64,000 nt of DNA from NCBI GenBank assembly GCA_009869945.1, contig WIXG01000005.1, positions 62,001 through 126,000 of the forward strand, written 5' to 3'. This document shows positions 57,701 to 64,000 of the stretch, piece by piece (position 1 is the first letter of the stretch; the number at the start of each line of letters is the position of its first letter). A program made the translations under genes and the position numbers. Origin of the DNA: Mesaphorura yosii. Taxonomy: Eukaryota; Arthropoda; Collembola; Poduromorpha; Tullbergiidae. The notes below the pieces were generated by a model, which worked only from the letters and a program-made list of their open reading frames with translations, was not told the DNA's origin and made no database searches.

Positions 57701-60700
57701 TGTGGAGAAATTACTTTCCATTCTCATATTTTTCCTGTACTGCCTGCAATTGTCTCTGAATGTGCTGGCGTTGTGTCTGGGGCCCTGATTTCTTTTTGAG
57801 CACTTAATAATTTAATTTCACGAAATTAACACAAAACAAGTGCCAAAAGCAGGCATCTGCCTATTTTCATTGCCGTGGGCTTGTGATGTGATGGACCAGT
57901 TGTCCAACAGTCCCATTTTCCTTTGCTTATTAAATTGTCATCAGCATCAGAGCCTGATGAATATGAAGTGGAATTTGGAGCAGGGAATTTATTGCACACA
58001 GTGAAAAACATACGTATACGCGGGCCACATGTGGCCATGAAACCCAGTGCGAGAGAAAGTTCATGTTTTCTCCGCTTATGAATGCTTAATCATTTCCTAC
58101 TCGGAGATTCATAACTTTTACCTCAGACGCTCGCTGCTGCGGTTGTCGGGAGTCTGGAGAGTTATTGCGCTCTTCACTCGAGTTGAGTTGCGCGGGGATG
58201 GAATGGAATTTTTACTTTTGTGGTTCGTTTCTAAAACTCGATCTCAAGCTTCATCCGCGAAGACAACGTGTGGCTTGGCCTGCATAGAATCAAGACTGGC
58301 GTGCTTTGGCATTTAGGCCAGGCCAAGAAGTTTACAATTTCGCCAAGCTCAAGTAAGCGCGGCGATCAGATTATATGAGAATATGATACACGGGATGCTG
58401 TCCAGACTCCAGACGCGCAGTAATTCGGAGGCATGCTCGTCTGGTTTTATTTGGTTGGGGAGAAGCGGTGACGGGCCATGGTCCATGACTGTACACATAC
58501 GTATGAGTTATGGGACGGCCAGACAAGGCCAGGAACTGACACGGTACAAGATACAAACTCCAGACACGCACGGAGCACGATTTTCCAATCTCATTCCACC
58601 GTGCTCGCACTCCTGTGTCTTGTGCGCTGTGAATCCAGATACGCTGAGCCGAAGCTGAATTCAGAATAGAAGCCCAGCCGGATGTTATGCATGCATGAAT
58701 AGTTGATCACGGTACAGTAAACACACGGAGCAGGGAGGCACAAACACAGGCAGGACGACACACTTTATCCAATTTCTTTTTATTTCGCCGTACACAAATG
58801 ATTTGCAATTCCTCGCTATCCGGTGCGAGTCGATGCGCCCGCCGCTCTCCTGACCTACCGTCTACCGAATAATTTGGAATTATGCTTTAGCGCCTGCAGC
58901 AAAGAAGAAGGAACCAAGCAGAATCGGTCATGGCGAAAGTGTAGAGTACAATTGCATTTATTTAACATGCGTGCTTCGCGTGGACACGTTCCTCGCATTA
59001 TTTAATTAAAAATTCATGTAGGTGGGTAACTTAATGGTCGGTCGGTCCATTCATTCGCTGCCAGCCAGCAGTAAAAGCATGAGATTGCTTTCACTTCACT
59101 GCAGTCGTGCTCATGAAAAACTCAGCCTTTTGACGAAAGTCCTGATTGGGAAATTCAGTCGATTGTCATTCAAACTGGCAAACGACAAACTACAAAGGAC
59201 GACGAATTAGGAGGACATGAAAGAATTTTGCTGATCTTGCCAATTGGAAAACTCTTAATTTGTGCTCGAATTTTTCAGATACATTCTTCAGCGAACTTTT
59301 CTACCGACAATTATGTATTCGCAACAATTCGCTTTATAATTTAGAATCTGCAAGCATGGCTTTGAATATGCAGACTCGGCAAATATTAACAAACAGCGAG
59401 TTTTCATTATAAAATTTGAGTACGCCAATTCTTTTCTGTTCATAAGCAATCCTCATTAAGAAAACTTCTTAAGAACAGTTTTACTCGTACACGTGTGTAA
59501 TATGCAAACTTATGTAACTGAATTAATCTTTCATGTTCACAATAAAAAGTTTGCCGTCGTAAATTTTCCTTTCTGCCATACCTCCGTTTATGACTACGGC
59601 CTCAACGGTCGTAATAGAATTTAAGACCCGGAAAAGCGGCTGGTATTTATTCAATGCAATTTTTTCTGGCGATGAACATGATGATGATTTGAGAAGAGAA
59701 CCGAGCGAAAACTTAATTTCTTTTCTTTTCCTTCTTTACAAATGGGCATACTTTCGTTCAGTCGGCAGAAGTGAACGCGAGACCAGTCCTAATTTTTCTC
59801 ATCTACCTAAAACGAAGGCAGGCGCAAAGGAAACTTTTGAACCTTCGCATTCCGAACCATGAATTCTAACTGTGAGTCCGCCGAGCGATGCGTGTGCGAT
59901 TCTTCCATTAACGTACGTATTTTATTGTGGTGGTCTAGCTGATGGTACCACTTTATCATTCAGCAGCGCAGCAGAGGTGAAGAGTGAGCCAAGCTATTAC
60001 CTTCACAAAGAAAAAAGATTTTCACCTGAATGAGGCCGGAGAGTGCAATTCTTTACCTCTCCGTGCCCAGATGTCATTTACATTCCACAGAAAAATTGAA
60101 ATGTTTCGCTATCCCCGTAACGCTGAAGTTTAGAAAATGAAATCTTGTTCCCATTTCTACTCTGATTGAATTCCCTCAAAATGCGGCGATCGACCTTTTT
60201 CTCCACCGCGCAGCAGAATAAATTAAGACTGTGCGGAGGAAGGAAGCAGGAAATTCGTCGGTCTGGCATGGGAGCACGGAGATAAGAATTCAGAGACTTA
60301 ATAGAGTCTTAATCTTTTAGACAAGTTTGCCCGTAATTCGTACCGCAATCGCAATCGTGCTGTGTCCTCTTGTCTACATGTCTCCTAATGCAAAGTTCAA
60401 CCGTCGTATCCTGGCATGGCACGGCGTGATTAGCTCGACTGAGGGAATGGAAGGAGGAAGCATAAAATATGGTTTATGGAATAATGAAATGAGAGTAGAG
60501 AGGATTAGAATAATAATTTCAGTTCCCCAGACGGTTGGACAGAGCTCTAATAATATTACGCTTAGCTTCCGAGAAGCTGCCCACTTTAGCCTGAGCATAA
60601 TTTTGCATAGGCACGCGGAAGGACGGATTGATCCTTTAAAACAATTTTAACAATCATTGTAAAGTAACTTTACATTTTTCCAAGAAGGCTTCCTAAATCC

Positions 60701-63700
60701 TTAAAACTTATTTAATTAAACTAAAACAATCCCACCTTAATAACGGGATTGGCGAAAGGAAGCAGCTCGAGAGTGCTTTTGCTTTCAACTTTAGGTGCCA
60801 GGGGATTACGAAAGAATTTTAAAATGCTTTGCATAAAAAATGTGTAAAGTTCGCAAAATAAATTAGGAAACAGATAGACTCGTTCCGGATTACGGAAGCA
60901 GGACGTGCACTGCATAAATACATTACATTAAGTTTCATTTGCACAAGAACTTAATTGATTTTACTATGTACTGCTGTCGAATGCTAAATGCTCGAGCTGA
61001 GGCAATGAAAATTAGATTAGCTTGTTGAATCAAGGTTGAGTTTCGGGTTCGAGTGGCGGAATCAGGAATTAAATTGTCACATTCATTTATTACCTGGATT
61101 TTCGCCTTGGGTTGAGAATACTGAATAGATTATTACGGCTTGACTTTCAATGTGTCTTCAAATTAGGAAGGTGAAATCGAGTTTTGTATGTTTGTCTTTC
61201 GGTTGGATGATGTAAAATTAATCTGGTTAGAAATGGCATAATCTGACATCACCATCTGCTAAGCTTGTACTTGAATTATGAAAATTCAAGCGGATTTTGT
61301 AATGTAAATAGCAATATTAGACAATTCGCTTTCGTTTTCGCATTCTCAAATACTTAATTAACGGTTGAATGAGCAATAAAATCTCTTGTTTTGTCAACTT
61401 TTCGTTGCCGCCTACTACCGAGCTCTGAATTAGATTCATTAAGAATGTACAAGAATACAAACAAGTGCATTTCGCGTGCGAAATACAAAGGACACGTGAA
61501 TTAAGCGCTTCCAACATTCCTGTCTCCCAAAGCGCTGGCCTTGAAGAAAGCAAGGCCTTGTATTAGAAGAGGGAATTTGAAGCTCTCAGGTATTTAATTC
61601 CCTGCTAAATTATGGAAAGGAATGTAATTAGCTGTTATTAGTCAGGTTCGAGCATCCTTCCATTAGTCACAGCACAGCGTAGGCACGCGGCTCAGAAAAC
61701 GTCTGGCTTCCAACAAGCAGCAGAAGAGAAGGAATTCAAAGAACTATTTTCGGATCCAAAGATAAAGGATTTCCTGCTTCCCTACTCGTACTCCGTTCGC
61801 TCTTGCCATTCCTGACTAGACGTCCAGCCATTTATTTCGATTTCGCCTTTCGTGTGATGGAAATGGAGTCGTGTGTGCTTTGGCTTTCGACACCACTGCC
61901 TCACATCCGAGAATGAATGGGTGAAAGGAAGTAGCCCACAGTTTTTACTATTATTCCAATACTCTCATTTTCGGCAATGTTCTTTCACCCAACTTACTGG
62001 TCTGAACTGGAGTTGGAGCGGATTGACTTGACTAGTCATTTAGATTTCCGAGTCTGATAGCAACACGTAATAATATGTAATGCACTAAACCATTCAGGAT
62101 TTCGCTCAAAAGGTATGGCTTCAAAATGAGTAGGACTTCCGTGGAAGCTGGCATATTCAAAGACTTCGCAAGCGTTCGTTACCAAATTATGCATTGTTTC
62201 GACGTAGGCGTGAGATTTCAGTCGGCCTCCATTTAATTAGCACCAGTTCATTTGGGGCTTTAAACTGGGTTCATTTGTCATTCGTATTCATCGTGTTGTT
62301 CTTCCAGGAATTGTACTGCAGGCAGATTCGCAGATTTCAAGCCGTATGGCTTGAGGCTGACAATAATTCGTTAATAATGTTGAGTCCAAGATAGAAATGT
62401 AGCTGTAGCCTTCTTTGTCAATGGAATTTAATGAATTTGTCTGCCTTTGTGTTTCATCCTTGCTTCCTCAGTCGTGAAGAAAAGGAAATCTGAGACGGAA
62501 GTTGGCAAACCAACCTGCTGCCACTGCCGGTTGCCATTTTTACACATAGCAGAGGCCAGACTCAAGAATTTACCATGTTGATATGCGTTGCGAGTTGCAA
62601 GTAATCGCCACATCGCAAAGCATCACAGGAAGGAATTGGTATAATATTTTGTGGAGAAAGTAGTTTGTAAGATAGTAAAAGTCAGGAAAAAGAAGAAGTA
62701 ATGGCGGCGTGCTACCGCCATACTACGCGTACTGCGCGTGCATTGAATCTCTTGGCACAGCTGGACTACGATACGATAGGAAACTTGCTATACATAAAAC
62801 AGCAGTACATGCTCGCGCTCATTACCAGCAGCACTAGCACATTGGCGACTGGTTTGCAAGGTGTTTGTGTTTGTGCTCGCCTTCTTTATTGTGCGCCCGC
62901 TCGCCTTGTGAAAGTGTTGAAAAGCCAACTAAGTAGAAAATCCACTGTTTCCTTTCCGGACCCTGATACAAGCTGGATATGAAGGCGGCTACGAGTCAAG
63001 AGTTAAGTCGGGCGCGAGGCTGGAATTTAAAGTGCACACATTCTCGAAATGAGAGAAACTTTAACTTAACCTCCACACATTTCCGCTTCCTTCTCCTGGT
63101 CGGTCGGTTTTGTGTTCTCTCTTAATATCCAGTGTTAGCATAATGCAGAGCGGAATGAGTGGGCCCTCGGTCCAGGCTCAAGCAGCTTGGCATAGCATAG
63201 CTTGGACAAGGTGAGCGTAATGCCCAAAGTCAACAATCGATTTCTCAGACACATATGAGATGAAAGAAAGAAAACATTTGCTTAGCGAGTGAAGGACTTG
63301 GACTTGGCTTCGGCAGAAGTGGGAAATGAAAATAAGCGGATTCAAATAAAAATGGAAACTTTCTTCTGCAATGCAATGAATTTTTGCAGCTGTCCGGAAA
63401 TATCGAATATCGAAACTGATACTGGAAATTTTGGGCACAACCACGGACCGCAGCCAAAAAGTGTTGGATGAATTTACATTAACTCCACACACCCCTGGAA
63501 ATTGTGCCAATTCCCAGAGAGCGGGTGAGATTGTAATCAGGACTGGAATTCCAGAGGCTGTTGCCGAGTGAGGTTGAATTATGTGTCTGGCTGTCTCTGG
63601 CATAATGCATCAATTGTTCATTTGCGAATGCGACTGCCAGACTGCCACTACGACTACGACGCTTTGGAGTTTCTAGTGATTAGTGATTAGGAAGTGAATG

Positions 63701-64000
63701 AATGACTGGAGCCTGATTGCAACCATGCTACGAGCACGTTTCGAGCTGCTGAGCTCCAAGTCACAGTCACAGTCACAGTCACATTTTATTCTAAGCTACA
63801 CGTAGTCCTGCGGGTGTAAGCTTGTTGAGCCGAAACTTTTGAATGACAGCCGCATAATGCGTGATTGGAAGTACTTATGTACTTAATATATATTACGCTC
63901 CTCGCGAACAAGAACGACGAGGAAGGAAGGCGAAAGGCGAAACTGCATTAAGCACTCACATGATTATGATTGATAACTTCTCACTTTAAGTTTCTAGTTT
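54770..64000 (+). other. Intron 2 of the class C GPCR (extends past the window)
   Basis: Over 9.2 kb without a supportable exon on either strand. Only short frames occur. A small CACAGT repeat lies at 63761-63782. The reading phase out of exon 2 requires a phase-1 acceptor exon continuing FIKG, and no such exon with family similarity was found here, so this is best read as one long intron. Confidence 0.6.
63761..63782. repeat. Short hexanucleotide tandem repeat
   Basis: TCACAG is repeated nearly four times in perfect tandem. A microsatellite-scale feature within intronic DNA. Confidence 0.85.

Noticed and set aside
54770-64000. Search for further receptor exons or a nested gene in the last 9 kb
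   Set aside because: No frame showed class C GPCR similarity or any other domain, and hydrophobic or long frames were absent. It was left as intron.
1-64000. CRISPR arrays, insertion sequences, retroelement ORFs or rRNA
   Set aside because: No regularly spaced direct repeats, transposase, reverse transcriptase or integrase motifs, or rRNA-like blocks were found on either strand.

Overview
The window is a nuclear genome segment from an animal, most probably a non-insect pancrustacean arthropod such as a springtail or branchiopod; the exact lineage cannot be settled from the sequence. Evidence: every recognisable gene is broken by GT-AG introns, mostly 50-90 bases long. There are two gustatory-type seven-helix receptors with arthropod C-terminal signatures, and a class C GPCR of the arthropod mGluR/mangetout kind. 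No bacterial operons, CRISPR array, rRNA gene or convincing tRNA gene was seen.

Layout. 1-7.2 kb shows no gene I can support. 7.2-8.97 kb holds a weak ORF and a membrane-anchored protein with a possible SRPBCC-like domain (minus). 9.86-13.6 kb is a divergent pair, NAF1 (snoRNP assembly, minus) and NFU1 (mitochondrial Fe-S scaffold, plus). A tetraspanin (plus) follows at 15.4-16.6 kb, possibly with a frameshift. At 17-19.2 kb lies a second divergent pair, V-ATPase subunit c'' (minus) and mitochondrial ribosomal protein L27 (plus).

From 19.5 to 45.7 kb the minus strand carries at least nine small single-pass membrane proteins with cytosolic PPxY/LPSY motifs, plus one orphan last exon. Eight of the nine share one gene plan: a short exon with the transmembrane helix, a phase-0 intron, a basic juxtamembrane exon, a phase-1 intron, and an exon with the bipartite PPPx(F/Y)...(P/L)P(S/T)Y motif. 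This resembles the Commissureless/Ndfip class of Nedd4-ligase adaptors and looks like a tandemly expanded family. Interleaved on the plus strand are a gustatory receptor, an F-box/LRR protein with a hydrophobic C-terminus, a TRM7(FTSJ1)-URM1 gene fusion, and a cluster of three stefin-type cystatins with unusual N-terminal extensions plus one extension-only relative. A second gustatory receptor at 46.6-48.1 kb closes the block.

From 51.6 kb to the end the window holds the first two coding exons of the class C GPCR, followed by more than 9 kb of intron.

The two strongest observations are the in-frame fusion of the tRNA wobble 2'-O-methyltransferase TRM7 to a complete URM1, the sulfur carrier for wobble-uridine thiolation, and the PPxY membrane-adaptor array. 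All exon boundaries were inferred by eye from splice consensus and reading-frame continuity; no transcript evidence was available.
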